From NCBI GenBank assembly GCA_026419785.1, contig JAODTK010002488.1:226445-290444 (forward strand): a DNA stretch of 64,000 nucleotides, written 5' to 3'. This DNA comes from Sclerodactyla briareus (Eukaryota; Echinodermata; Holothuroidea; Dendrochirotida; Sclerodactylidae). The notes below the pieces were generated by a model. That model searched no databases, was not told the origin of the DNA, and saw nothing but the letters and a program-made list of their open reading frames with translations. A program made the translations under genes and the position numbers. Below, one piece after another: positions 26,370 through 38,969 of the stretch. Numbering within the stretch: the stretch's first letter is position 1; each line of letters begins with the position of its first letter.

Positions 26370-26580
26370 TAATTTTCCTGGACTTCAGAAAGCGTTTTCA
26401 CAGTGCCTCATAAACTTCCTCTTACTCAATGAAGATGTTGGGTTATCACCGGCAAGGTCCTGAAGTATTCAAGATGTTTTAATAGAGTGCAGCGAGTTGG
26501 TAATAATGGACTTTCTTCTACTTGGCAGAACGTCACTAGTGATGTTCCCCAGGGGTCGGTTCTTGTTCCTCACGATTCTT
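26370..26580 (+). mobile_element. Reverse-transcriptase fragment of a second non-LTR retrotransposon
   Basis: Short frames give DFRKAF-HSVPHKL-like, EDVG and then a TSDVPQGSVL-like block (about 26530-26560). This is the finger/palm region of a CR1/Rex/Jockey-type reverse transcriptase (LDFSKAFDSVPH ... SGVPQGSVLGP). Only about 200 bp is recognisable and it is frameshifted. The motif wording differs from the 22.6-25.2 kb element, so it is probably a separate insertion. Confidence 0.7.
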
Positions 26581-27279
26581 GGCCTATATACCGAACTCCG
26601 ATTATTTCTACCTAGCATTTGAGTCTGTAAAGAGATACGACAGATATTTTTGTTGTTGCTCGAGCTTAACTACCATCGAAAGTGCCCGAATTCCTAGCAT
26701 TCATACGTCGACGAAACACCTTCTAGCGTATGGAGCGGCGTACACAATAAATTCCAGTGGTCATGGACAGAGTCATGCGGACCACCCCGTTGAGTGGAGA
26801 AGCGGCTAGCTAGGAGAACCGACTATGGAAACGGTCTGGTTTCCTGTCTGACATGTATACTGAAAGCAATCCATCTCAAGGCGGTACCTACCGATCCCAT
26901 ATCTTTTTGATTTAACGATTAAGAAGAGGTTTGCCCACAGTGTCAACAGGCTTCTGAGAAATCCCAAGCTCAAGGCTTCGCCCTTAAAGGGCAATGCAGG
27001 GTGAATTATAAACAGGCTAAAATATTAGAGAGAAAGCGAGAAATGCGTCCAGTCCCGAACCCGAAGTTCATACTACTGGGCGCTACAGAGTTACAGTCCT
27101 TTGAAGTTTGTACATGTGTATCCGCGCAAGACCGAAAAGCATCCTATCATGCAAAAGAAATTATGTCATACTTGCACAACCCTGCAAACATTCTTTGTTT
27201 CTATTGGAATGCACACATTATTTTCACTTTGAGGAGCATTAGTCCCACGGAATATGACGCTGTAGTGGGTTCGTTCGAT

Positions 27280-28410
27280 AATTTTACACTTTGGACATTC
27301 CATTGAAAAGTCAGGCAAGCTTTATGGATAAAAACTTACTTCCCTGATTTTGAATCTTTGCACTATTTGGTGGCGTTATTCCCTGGCCGAATCTTCGATG
27401 GCTCTTTTATGTGGTTTCCACCCGCACCGTTTGCCTGCCCCTGTAGGATTGCACGTACAGTACACGCACCCAACTTTCAACATATGTCGCACACAAAACT
27501 GCATGATTGCCGACTACTCTATTTTAAATTTGCAAATAGACCTGTTTGCTGTAAATAAAAAATACGGTCCCGCCATCAGGTAGTAGACATTCCACCGTGG
27601 CCACCAAACCTCCTTCCCTTCAAAGACAACAAGTTCACTTTTGGGCATTCCATCGAAAATTCAGGCAATATTTGGACTTCACTCTAGGACAGCCTTTCTC
27701 CACTTGAATTTTGAATCAATTTGTTGCGTTCCCTGGCTGCATTTTCGTTTCGATGCCGCAACCGTGATTCCCTCATAGTGGTAGCATGTGCACCGTCCAA
27801 ACTTTCAACAAGTGGTAGCACCATAAATGAAAAAATCATAGATCCCGCCAGGTGGTAGAACCTATACCCCCGTCGCCTCAACCCCCCTAGTGATTTGTTA
27901 GTTTGTTCGTTTATTTAACTCACGCAGGTCCGCTGGCAGGAAATCGACAACGTCAAAATGAAGGATGCGAACACCAGCTGGTAAAGCCAGTCTTATTCAA
28001 ACTATAGGGATAGAAGGAGAACCCTTCTTCATTAAATAATTATATAAGAGCAACTCAGAGGAAATTCTTTGTTAAGGAACATCACATGTGTCTGCACAAG
28101 GCATATCATGTGTGTGAACACAACCGATATATAAATACCCGCGCGCGTATATAGCGCGCGAAAAATTCCCGAAAATGGAATATCAGAATTCACTCCAACT
28201 ATAATTCCTTTAGGTATTTAGGTCATTTGCATTTTTTTTAAAACACGGTTGCTGTTGAAAATGTCGAATACAGTGTCAGCGAAATAGCAGTCGGGCTCAA
28301 ATATTCGAGGGGGGGGGGATGGACAAAATGCATTGCGTCCCCCAACCAAATATTTGGGGGACGCCGTCCCCGTCCATGGGCGGCGATCACGGAGGATGGG
28401 GGGGGGGTGG
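27280..28410 (+). mobile_element. Interspersed repeat element, copy 1
   Basis: Aligns by eye along its length with 46000-47010 and, reversed, with 4790-5530. Left to right: two internal units of about 320 bp (starting near 27290 and 27625, each with a gcattccat-type start, a TTTCAACA block and a CCCGCCA-GTGGTAG block), then a unique part with GAGAACCCTTCTTC and TTGTTAAGGAACATCA, a GC-only hairpin at about 28140-28162, and an end with CAGTGTCAGCGAAATAGCAG followed by a G tract and the palindrome GGGGACG-C-CGTCCCC. There is no protein similarity. It is probably a non-autonomous transposable element of unknown class. Similarity may extend left to about 27010, where a segment resembles 4670-4785. 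Confidence 0.75.
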
Positions 28411-29249
28411 GAGGGGGGGGGGGGAAGGGGGCATGTCCCCCCATTTTTGGTGGGGCGGGGGGACATAATATCAAATGTCCCCTCGATATGTTGCGGACTG
28501 GCGGAAAAGAACCTCATAATCATATGTCCAGTCGGCCAAACAAAAGTCTCATGAACTCATGTTTCTTATTAGATTGTTTAAATCGTTTTGTTTGAGGAGT
28601 CCTAAACTGAAAAAAAAATCGCGCTGCGTGCGCTGTATTCTGTCTTTCCATTACATTTGTAATACCGTGGGCCCACGTTTACAGATAAACTGTCAGATTC
28701 CTGGCAAATATATGTTTGCCCAACGCGTCATCTTCAAGTGTGGTGACATATAGGTTATGCCCTAGCAGATTTGGGTTCAGGACTTGATTTCATGTTGCAA
28801 TCCCCTCCCTCCCCCCCCCCTCCCTCCCCACTAAACAATGCCGGAAAATCCAACTGCAATTTTCTTAACGCTGCACTCAGTTTAGTCTACTTCTGATCCT
28901 TATTGTTTTCAGATGTCTTTGCCACCTGACGTGCTGTTTTTTATAAAAATGAAAGCTATGTGTAACGAAAACAGCAGGGCAGGGATCCGGGGACATTAGG
29001 ATGGAGGTTTACCGTGATTGACGTATGTACTATACAGGCGCGAAGCTGGCGAAACAATTCTGAGACATGATAACGTGACTAAAAAATTTGAGCGAAACCA
29101 ATCTGAAAAAATGACCTAATTTACTGCTGACTGGCTCCATTCCTTTCAATCAAATGCCCGAAAAAATGTACACATTTTCCCATGCCAGTGATGTCAAGGC
29201 AAATTTCCATCTGCGGCAGCCTCCAACTCCAATTGGAAGGGTCCTCGAT
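28411..29249. other. No gene recognised
   Basis: G-rich tail of copy 1 of the interspersed element, then unique sequence with C tracts near 28805-28825. Confidence 0.5.
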
Positions 29250-30165
29250 GGAATATCCTAATACATGGCGATGGTAAGGAATGGAACCCACGATGAAGAA
29301 ATGTAAGGATTACATCGATCAGGTTTCGGAAATTTACTGTCACTTCAGGAATCATACTGCCATAAGTCGCGGAAGTGCCGTGGGGGGGGTGGTCTGTAAG
29401 ATATTTTCTACGGTACGCGTCACTGATGGTGGCCGACTTGTACTGAATAAACGTGGTCAGTTCCTTCAGATTGTTTCTGAGATATACATTTCGGACATTA
29501 TAGTCAATTTGGGGATGTTTTCTTACTGCCATAGACATTGGAAGTCCCGTTTCCGGCCATCTTGGGATTTCGTAAGGTCGAAGGCTCAAAATTTCTTGTA
29601 CCTATACGAGACCATTAATGCTGGCCCAAATTGTAAGGATAACATCATTAGTTCCTTCAAGAGCCGTTTTCTCGAATTACAAATTTCTGAAATTATTGCC
29701 AATTTAGAGACGTTGCTCACTGTCATACAGCGCGGGAACTGCCGTTTTCTGCAATCTGAGGGGTCCTGTAAACGAATTTCCCTTGTCCCTACGCGTCCTC
29801 TGCTGGTGGCGGCTGGCCCGCATTGTAAGGAATACCATCGATCAAGTCCTTCAAGAACGTTTCTAGAAATTAAATTCTGAGATTTATTGCCAATTTTGGG
29901 ACGTTGCTTACTGCCTATACGGTCCGGAAATGGCGTTTCCTTCAATCTTGGGGTCTGTAAAACGAAACTTTTCCTTGTACCCTACGCGTCAACACCGACG
30001 TTGGCCCGAATTGTACGGAAAAAAATTGACCGTTTCTTCAATGTTTCTTGAAATAAAAAAATCGGGAATACTTGACGATTTTAGGGATTTGGCTTCCTGC
30101 CATATTACCCGCAGAATTGCCGTCTCCTGCAATCTGGGGGGTCTGTAAAACGAAAAATGTCTTGG
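29250..30165. repeat. Tandem array, ~190-bp unit, about five copies
   Basis: Each unit has TACGCGTC-like text, GGCCCG-ATTGTAAGGA, TTCTT-AAGA, GAAATTTACTG-CA, a TTACTGCCATA block and GCAATCT-GGGGTC-TGTAAAACGAA. Copies lie near 29260, 29440, 29625, 29820 and 30010. A 199-residue open frame (29281-29880) and opposing frames run through it. The repeated peptide text has no similarity I recognise, so I do not call a gene. Confidence 0.75.
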
Positions 30166-30169
30166 TGGC

Positions 30170-33100
30170 GCTCGCTTGAATGGGGCTACCCTCATATGCC
30201 CCCCTCCAAATTTTCAACATATTCAATCGCCGATATTCGCGATATTCAATCGCCCCCGCCCTTGCCCCCGTCCCGCCATGATAGCCGCCCTTGTTTGGAC
30301 CTATATAAAAACATTTTTCCGATCTCTACGATATAACCTCTGTTGTATCCAAGCCTAGCCTAAAAGTTTGGAAGAATGGAACGTGGGCGTCGACACATGA
30401 CTGGGTTATCTCGTAATCGATCTGATTTCCGCGTTTTTAAGGAACATTTTGTCGCGGGTCCTATGAAATTTGGTAGATGTAGACTGTATTCCGACGAAAT
30501 ATCCAGTTTTCGTAGTTCTAAGTGCGCCCCATGCTCACCACCGAACAGTCCGGGAATAGACCGAGATTCGGTCCTATTCCCCCCATAGCAATATCGTTAC
30601 GGCTTATTTTTGAATGTCACCACCTCTGAAATGCAACCAATTCGATCCATGTTTTCGGATGTTAATGCTGATAAGTATGGGGGGGAGTTTTGACAGATCG
30701 TTCTGCACACTGTTCAACGTTGAATTGCTGTCGTTCCCTTATGACCTTTAACACGATTTCATTACAATCTATTACCTGTACTCCAAACTCATTATAGTTC
30801 TCTGTTAACTCAAACTTATGTGGTAATAGTTTTTTTTGGTCATCTGAAGGTTGAATTTTGCATGATATATTCGATTTCTCAAACTTTGACACCTTCGAGC
30901 AAAACTGAGTGGGCGACAACGGTGTTCTTTGGGTCAGGTACCCTTTTATATATGTTAGAATGACTTTGGCAGATTGCAGGTCCATTTAGTATAGGCTCAT
31001 CATCACCCTTCTTGAAGCTGGATTGTTCTTATCTGTCTAAAAACACCATATGCAGCCCGACTACCTTAAATAAAATCGTCCCTTTGTCCAAATTACCAAT
31101 ATGGGCGGTGGTCGTGGGAAAGAATCATGTCAAACTGCTAAACGACATCCTGCGGATTTCACGTGTGGTAACAGCTTTTACGGTCCAACCATTCACGACA
31201 TATGTGAAGATTTGGAGCGGGGGTGTTCACTATCAGTGTTTTATTGGGCTTCATCAATATTGAGCAGATTGCATTTGGACATACGCTAGTAAAACACACA
31301 CACACCCGAGATTAACGTGTGGTCGTGATGGCGCCCTGCAAAAATTCCGCGAGTGGTGTACATAAGCGCAAAAATAAGGGAATACAATTATCAATCTCTT
31401 AAAGGGGGTCATGGATGAATATCTAACGTAAAGCAAATACTGATAACATAAACTTCAGCTGACTCCCTTTAGAGCCAGAGTCCAGAGATCATATGGGGAG
31501 CACACTAATCAACCCACTGAAATGATAAATATTTACTCGAATACCACGAAGTTATGAATTTTCTCTAGCCAAATACGAACGTTTACAATATTGCGCAATC
31601 CCGAGCATTTCTTCTTTCCTGGAATTAAGGCCAATCCCGACGCCTACCAGGAAATCAATTCACAGATAGGTTCTAAAGCTAATTCGTGAACATCCAACCA
31701 AATATGAACTTAATTGAAACATTTGTAACCATATTTCCAGTTTAAGCATCAATTTCCGAACGTTATGTGGTACCTTTGCGCAAAAGCCTGCAGCTGCCCC
31801 CCCCCCCCGCTGCTAATCGTGAAAGTTTAGCTCACGATCTTGAAAAATTACACACTTTTATGTATTTTATCGAGTTGTATAGGTGCCCTGAAGACTTCAT
31901 AAAACAATTATAGAGAAACTTCAAGAGATCCTTTACACGATACTATCAGTCAATCATCCAAAATGATCAGTGAATTACGGTCAATTGGGATATTTCATTC
32001 AGGTTGCTCATGTACAATAAAATACACAAACTTACGCACGCCAAGATGATCGAAAACCGGGATTACAAATTCGTGCAAAATTGATCCATGACAGCTTTAA
32101 CACAAGACCAGCTCTCAGTTTGGAGAATACATAGGCCTACGTCAGCAGTTAGGCCGCCAGTGCTGATGCCTATATAGTTCACAAATGATGTGGCAGTTTC
32201 AGCTAATCATTAGTCATTTGACTTTCGTTAGTCTACAGTTTAAATGGGCTATGTGAGAACATTGGGGATATTCGACATCAATTACCCTTCCCGTCCCAAC
32301 GTTCGCCCCTCCCCCGCCAATCCGTCGCGCACAGATTGATCGATTGCAATGGGGTACCTGCGGACTCTCAGGCTATGATTATCACTGGGGATTAATGTCT
32401 GCAATTGCGTATGCGTAAGGACTGGAACTTGCTTAGAGAAAAGTCACGAAGGAAACGTACAGTTTTTTTTTATTTTTCATTGGTGACCTGTATAATGGTC
32501 CCTGGCAGTGACGGACACTTAAGGGCATTCGTCAATTTTTTTACGAGTCCAAATCGCAAATTACAGAGGAAACGCACTCAAGTAGTCAAGTAGGGTGTGT
32601 TACAAGCATATTACAGATCGATCGACTTTTCAAAAGGATAATTGAATCAAGGTGGATTCAAGATTCCCAGGCGTCCCGTCGCTGAACAATCCCGATCCAG
32701 AACCGGGCTAGAAAGCGGACACACTAATTCAGTACGTAACTAATGTATGCAACCATATGCAGTTACATACTAACAGCCGCTCATGAAATGAAACTGGAAA
32801 ACAACAATATTGCTACTATGAAGGTCACTGTCAAAGCGAGTCTGAATCCCTCATAGGCAATTTGTGTGAGTACTCACTGTAATCGGCCCATTCGCTGAAT
32901 AATAATTCTACCCTGATCAGTTCCGCGAAAATGTTCGATTATCGTGTTGCTAAGTAACGTTCGATCGAAAAACAGTGCCGCTTTTTACCCAGGTGTCCGG
33001 GACTACCCAGGTTATACTATACTACTCGATCTATCGAGTGAACTGGCACTTAGCGAACGTGTTATACTGTTTTATATACGTTACCCTGACCATGGTTTAC

Positions 33101-35460
33101 AGGTTAGTCGGTTAACGCTGCTACTGGAAAGAAAAAACCTGTCCTCTCAAAGTAAAAAGGCGACGCTGTTGTCCCACAGTCAAACTAGTGTGCTGAGTAC
33201 GAATCACTAGAGTAGGGTAGTGTTCCAACAAATATGGGAGTAAGTAGTTTTTTTAGGATTTTTAGTGACATTTAGTGAGTAGACGACTGATAAGTCTTAA
33301 TCTAAACTCTAATGACTAGGCCTAGCCTAGGGCATGATTGTTTATGTTACCCATGTGTGTACTGGATGTACTCGGAAGTATGGGATTAGTGATACTGTAG
33401 GCCCCTGGATGTTTGCGCGAACATCGCTGCAATGCGCAAACATTCGCCATTTCTAGTCTTCGTCGCGCATTTTACCATCCATCGCGCATTGTGGTGTTTC
33501 CATGAATACGCAGGATTTGTTCTTTTTAAAAAAAAAATCCCTAAAAACAAACAACCCAGCAATAATCCAAATCACCAAGTATTACTGGTGCTAACGAACC
33601 TGGCTAAAATAACACGGCGCAGGCCTAGGTAGTCTTCATTACTCCCCTTCCCCTGGGTAGTAATGCAGTTCAACCAAACAACAAACATTTTCGAGGTCAG
33701 TTTTAAAAGTTTCACAAGCGAACGGCAATTCCCGCTTGACCTCAAAAAACATTTTTTTTTCTGTAACTGTTCACATTTTGTCATTTTTGTTAGGGAGGGG
33801 GGGGGGGTACTAGGCTAGGGGGTTAACGTGAATAATAGACCTACAATAACATATATTGCTATATGTCCCAATGACTCACTTGCATACGTAAATAAACTGC
33901 AAAAAGACGCTCGTTCAATGAACACACCACGCGCGATGCTGATTAATTCCCTCCTCATACGAACACCGCTTTGTTCAGGACCTGAACAGTGGCCGCGCTC
34001 AATGACCCTCAAATCGCAATTTCCGCTAGATACACTGTTTACGTTCATACTGTAGCTATGTAGCCGGACGCGCGCTGGTGCATTCTCGGCTACGTTCCCG
34101 GCTAAACTGCTCCAAAGCCCCGCGGAAATGCAATCAAGCCGGGGATTCCCTCACCAGCGCGATCGATTATTGGTCAGTAAAATGTGGGCGCTGCAGCGAG
34201 GGGCTAATCGCGGACGATCATTTGCCACAGTATGTTGGCGTTTGGCAGTATCCGTATGAGACCAAAATCGCGGTCGATCATTGGTCAATAGCTCGATTCT
34301 AGCAGCACGGCTATAATTTCAGGTGCTGTCTAACTTCGTGGTGTCAGACTATTGGCCTACGTAACGTATACGAAGCTTGCGTGTATGCTATGTAGGCTCT
34401 ATGTACATTGTATCGCCTGAGGTATCGATGTACAAGGAATCGGGTACTGCACACTGTTGTTGTGTTTTAGTTTGAGCGGAATTGCGACGTAAAATGAGAT
34501 CGCTAACTGGGGATTTCCCAGGAATTTAGTCGAGGCAGTAAGCGTTTTAATTTGATTTACGAATTTAAATAATTGCGTGGTCTTCCAGTGATATAAAGTG
34601 CTAACGTCAAGGACTACTTCATTGGGCGTTTGGGTGTTATCCGCCGCCCCTGAAATCACCTTTTGGCCGTTTCACGGGCGAACCTGCCCGTGCCACCCGT
34701 GTATTTTGCAACCCCTTACACCCCTGACCTACACTGTAGTGAGGACGATTATATTGGTCTCTGTATGGTGTATTGCGTGCACGGAGACCTGTCTTAAAGT
34801 TGCGTGTTACCCCCTGTTGAATTCCTCTCACTGGAGTTACACCTTAAACTTTCCATATACAACATGCAATAATACATCGTGATCCCAGGGCGGCAATGTT
34901 TCCAATTGGTCTTTTAATCAACCGGCCCGCTCATGCAAGGGTGGCTCTGATAGCCAGAATGCCTAATTTTAGTGGACGTGGATTGGTATCACAGAGCTGG
35001 CCTAACCTGCGTTGGTCGTGACTTGTGTTTTAAATTTATCGGCAAATCGCTAATAATTAGCAATCCGCGGTCCCTGATCGATAATAGCATGGGCATTTGC
35101 CTCCTCGTTAATGTTATTTGCCGTTGGCATGACTGCATTGCTGTTTGGTAAATTTGTGATTGGGTAGTCGGCAGAGTAAGTTTCAAGTTCATTTTTTTTT
35201 CATATTCCCAATTTCGAGATACTTTCTAAATATCGTCAGAAGTTACGTGATCTTAAAAATGATCTTTGAAGAATCGATTGTCCTTTTTAATGCAACTACC
35301 AATCTGTATGTGCAGTGTTCGCGCTCAAGGCTCGGGATTGCCGGGATTCCCGCATACGCAGCCAGAATCCCGCCGAGAAATAAATTGTGTGCGGGAATGC
35401 CCCGCACAGATTTCCAACCTAGGGATCGCCAATGTGTGTAAATAGTGGTTGCGCGGTTCC
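30170..35460. other. No gene recognised, apart from the weak frame at 30.7-31.0 kb
   Basis: Mostly unique-looking sequence with a C tract at about 31797 and a G tract at about 33797. No exon with recognisable homology. The 34078-34300 stretch has repeated CGATCATTGG/CGATTATTGG words. Confidence 0.5.
30662..30985 (-). CDS. Unrecognised open frame, possibly a coding remnant
   Basis: A 107-residue minus-strand frame outside any repeat I can see. Its composition is balanced and charged, with segments such as KFEKSNISCKIQPSDDQKK and VQVIDCNEIVLKVIRERQQF, which looks more protein-like than the surrounding chance frames. I recognise no family, splice context or partner. It could be a fragment of a transposon protein, an exon or a chance frame. 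Confidence 0.15.
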   Translation of the reverse strand: MDLQSAKVILTYIKGYLTQRTPLSPTQFCSKVSKFEKSNISCKIQPSDDQKKLLPHKFELTENYNEFGVQVIDCNEIVLKVIRERQQFNVEQCAERSVKTPPHTYQH

Positions 35461-35945
35461 CGATTATCGATCGATAGCTGAGGAGAATTCATGACAACGT
35501 ACGTTGGGCAAAGCACATGCAGGTGCTGCTGGTAGTACCGTACGCAGGCAGAAATGACATGTAAAGACTACTACATTCTTTCATCGTACGTACGTATATA
35601 ACCCAGCCCTCGTACCCCATAAACGTCGCTGAGTGCAATTACCAGTAAGCCCTAAGTCGTAAATGTGAATATTTAGCAAGGAAAGGCACAATCTCAATTA
35701 GTCCTAAACACCACCAAATCAATGCTATACCTTTATGTATGATTGTTTAATCCACCAATTGTCTAATTAATCAAGTTCTTTCATTCAAAGAATTGAGGGC
35801 TCACCAATTAATATTGCAGTTCGCTGATCGACGATCGTAAAATACAATCCACTCCTCAATCATAGAGTCTATTGGAAAATCTCATAGAAGTTAAGTGTGT
35901 GTGTAGAGGTCGTTGCCGTCGGGGGTCCGTAGACTTGGTATCGTT
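35461..35945. repeat. Duplicated block, left copy
   Basis: Aligns with 38970-39420 in the same orientation. Shared points are ATCGATAGCTG, CACCAGTAAGCCCTAA-like, ACCACCAAATCAA-TGCT, TCCACCAATTG-CTAA-TAATCA, GCTGATCGACGATCGT, TTGGAAAATC and GTTGCCGTCGGG with GTAGACTTGG. Many indels separate the copies. No protein or RNA gene is recognised in it. Confidence 0.8.
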
Positions 35946-36273
35946 TGTAGCGGCAGTGGGAATTGGTGGAGCGCACATTTAATGCTTGTGAACAGCGGGG
36001 TGAGGACCACGTGTTCCAAGCGGGGGCTATGAAGTAGTGCACAGCTTGCGCGAGTGAGCTATCAACATAGTTGTGGTATGTTACTTATAGTCATAAGGTT
36101 GAGCTGCGAGTCCGCATTGGCTGGGAATATTCGGGCACATTGCAAATACACAGTTTCGCAACACACGTGGGTCAGTTTTATGAATTTAACAGATCGCAGA
36201 TAAAGGTTTGCGATTAAGCGGCGGCAGCTGGATCGGCAAAAAATACGCACTGGGTTCTGGTAAATTTCATTAG

Positions 36274-36300
36274 TACCGGTATTTGGTACCAATACCGGTA
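36274..36300. repeat. 27-bp near-perfect palindrome
   Basis: Arms TACCGGTAT and ATACCGGTA flank a TGGTACCA core, with one bulged T. It could be a cruciform or a dimeric protein-binding site. No context shows which. Confidence 0.7.
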
Positions 36301-37527
36301 ATTTCCGCCATTACGGTAATAGTCATTGTTCATGGGACCGTCGGTGCTGCGAGTTACTAACAGTTCTAATAATAACATACTGGTATACCGTGCACCCATG
36401 TATAGTCCACAATATTATGTTGACGTCGATCGCGATCTTAGCACATGCACGATGTTTGCATTCATACATCGTCAACGTTGCAGGACTGGAGAACACGTTT
36501 ACAACATCAATACAGTATGCCACACAGCATGTGTGTATTATGATTGAGCAACATAGTGCTTCTCGTTGACATTTCACAGAACGGCACCCAGGTAAAAATT
36601 CTGTTATGATTATGACCATGTGCCCTGGTAGCATATCACTCAAAATATTAGTACCCACTGCAATCTGATTTTCCCCCAAAAGAACATCACAATTTGTGGA
36701 CCAAGACTGTAAATGGTTAATATGAATACTTTTCGCCACAGTCTGAAGCACATTATTCATGAGGTGTCTTCATCCAGTGGATTTTATTTTTAGCTGAACG
36801 GGCTCATTTCACAAAGTGATAGCAAATTCAACATCATAGTCCTATACCCTCCTGAAATTAATGGTAATATTATTTTAGATTTTGTACATTTTTCCGGCAA
36901 CATCCAATTTTGGCCATATTACAACATAAAATGCCGTAAGATCAGAAAAAAATTGGGCCGATTGCAAATGTGCCTTTCGGTGGATGCATGGTACCTTTTT
37001 CTGTGCTTGAGGATTGAAAATAGTCCAGATACCAGGGTAATTTATTATATATATTGAAACTTTGTGAACTCGCGCTCCCGGATTGCACTTGACCTGAAAT
37101 TCCCCTAAAAGGGCTAAAATAACCCTTTTTTCACCTTTCTCAAATGGTTTCGGATACTTAACAAGAAGGCTACAAACTAGGTTCACACAGCATTGAAAGA
37201 TAAATTCGTGTCTTTCCTGTTTATACTGAATCTTTCTGTTTACTCAAGTTATCCTCCGTCATTTTCACTTTTAAAAAGTCTTTTGAGCTGAATTACTGTA
37301 ACATCAACAATTTCCATGTTTATCTTCCTACATTTCTTCCTAGCCCCCTGCACGTGATAACGCTTCATCCGGTCCTTAGGTTCACACCGCAGTGAAAATC
37401 AAACATCTCAGCTATGTTGTCCTAAAACCTTGTAACATTACGTGCAGCATTTACCTCCGTCATTTTTTTTTCAAGTCACTGGAGCGAAAAAGTATATCAA
37501 TTACTGTGTTGACCCCCTATTAATTCC

Positions 37528-37665
37528 GAGAGGCCGGCACCCTCCGAGGCCGGGCTCAGCTTTTTACCTTGTTACACTGTAGGTATGGTGGCCTCGGAGC
37601 AAAAAAGAGGCCGAGGCGGCACATCTGCCTCAAGGCCGGCCTCGACTACAACCCTGATTCCTACA
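37528..37665. repeat. GAGGCC-rich short repeat
   Basis: Degenerate GAGGCCGG/GGCCGAGGC words on both strands flank a 40-bp AT-rich spacer. CTGTAGGTATGG occurs twice (about 37579 and 37678). It can fold through GGCCTCGG with CCGAGGC. Confidence 0.6.
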
Positions 37666-38969
37666 CAGTGTGCAACGCTGTAGGTATGGAGAGTTAATTA
37701 AACACGCTGCAGCACCGGATTTCATACTGCCCGTCTAAAATATGATTTTCTTTTGTAGCCAAAATCGGCTATTTTTACGAGAACTCTTAACTATTTTTGA
37801 AGAGAAACTTTCTCTCCATCAGTTGCATGTATTTTTTTTGTTGAATACATGAACAATGAATGAAATACGCAGTTTATAAACTTGGAGTCAGCTGAATTTT
37901 CCGTGTGCGTGCAATGACCTAGGAGAATTTGGGTTTAGTCTGGCTCTGTCAGTTGATCGGCAAATGGTCGAAAGGTTTCAATATGAGGGCTTACTAGGAG
38001 TGCATGAGTTAGTAAGTGTAAGGGACGATAGTATAATGTCGTTACCACAGGGCGCAGTCCATGAGGTTTTAGTTAATTAAGTTATTTTTTTGTCGCCGCC
38101 CGAACTTCGTGAGGGAACTTGTGCTAAAAATGGGACGGAGATAAGGTCCCTCCTAGATTTGAAAATCCCTCCCCAAAAAATTCTTGGATGGATTCCTCCC
38201 AAAAATTATTCTTTAGCGAACACTGGTATGTTAGTTACTTATAGATGAATTACATTTTTTGCGAATTTTGGCAGAGAACTAATTGGCGATTCTTCCTTTC
38301 TCCCGAAAGCATGCGTTTATCCATGTGTTTGAATGTTAAATAATGTACTTTGAATTCCGACTCGCACCGATCGCGCATTTTGCCTTTTTTTTTGGCACTA
38401 GTCGGCCTTTTGGGAAAAAGGAAAGCGCATTTTGCCGTTCACAATCGCGCAAATCCGGTGCCTAGTGTACTGTTAAGTGGGTTAGGACTAGAGTCTATTC
38501 CTATTTCAGATTGGGCTAAGCCCACAGCTTATCGTTTTATGCCGACACCCAACCCACACTAACACTGACTTCACCTGGCCACCCCTATCAGGGTTGCGCG
38601 GTAGCCTATCAATAGGCAACTTGCGAAACTCATTTCATACCTGGTGGGGGGCACTTTTGTGATACTGTTATACTAGCAGTCAATGGAGCAAGCCAGGAAT
38701 ATTACAATATTTCACTAATTTGTGAGTGTATCTCCACCAACTCCGATTCTTTTGCTCTTGCATTCTACTTCACATATAAAAATAGCAGAAATTCCGATTG
38801 AAATTTGATTTTTCGAACTCAAATAAGCCTTTTTCCGATCACCCTAAGTAACGCAGCCTACCATGATAAACACTCTATTCTCACAATGTTCTTCTTTAAG
38901 TTCATACATCGTTTTTTTTATGTAAAAAGATTGCCCCTCCCGGAGAATTTTTTTTATTTTATTATTTTG

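Larger units (their letters stand above)
35946..38969. other. No gene recognised
   Basis: Between the two copies of the duplicated block. Holds the 36274 palindrome and the GAGGCC repeat, and may include unrecognised 5' sequence of TECR. Confidence 0.5.

Noticed and set aside
28218..28595. Glycine/proline-rich frames on both strands near 28.4 kb
   Set aside because: They run through the G/C-tract end of the interspersed element.
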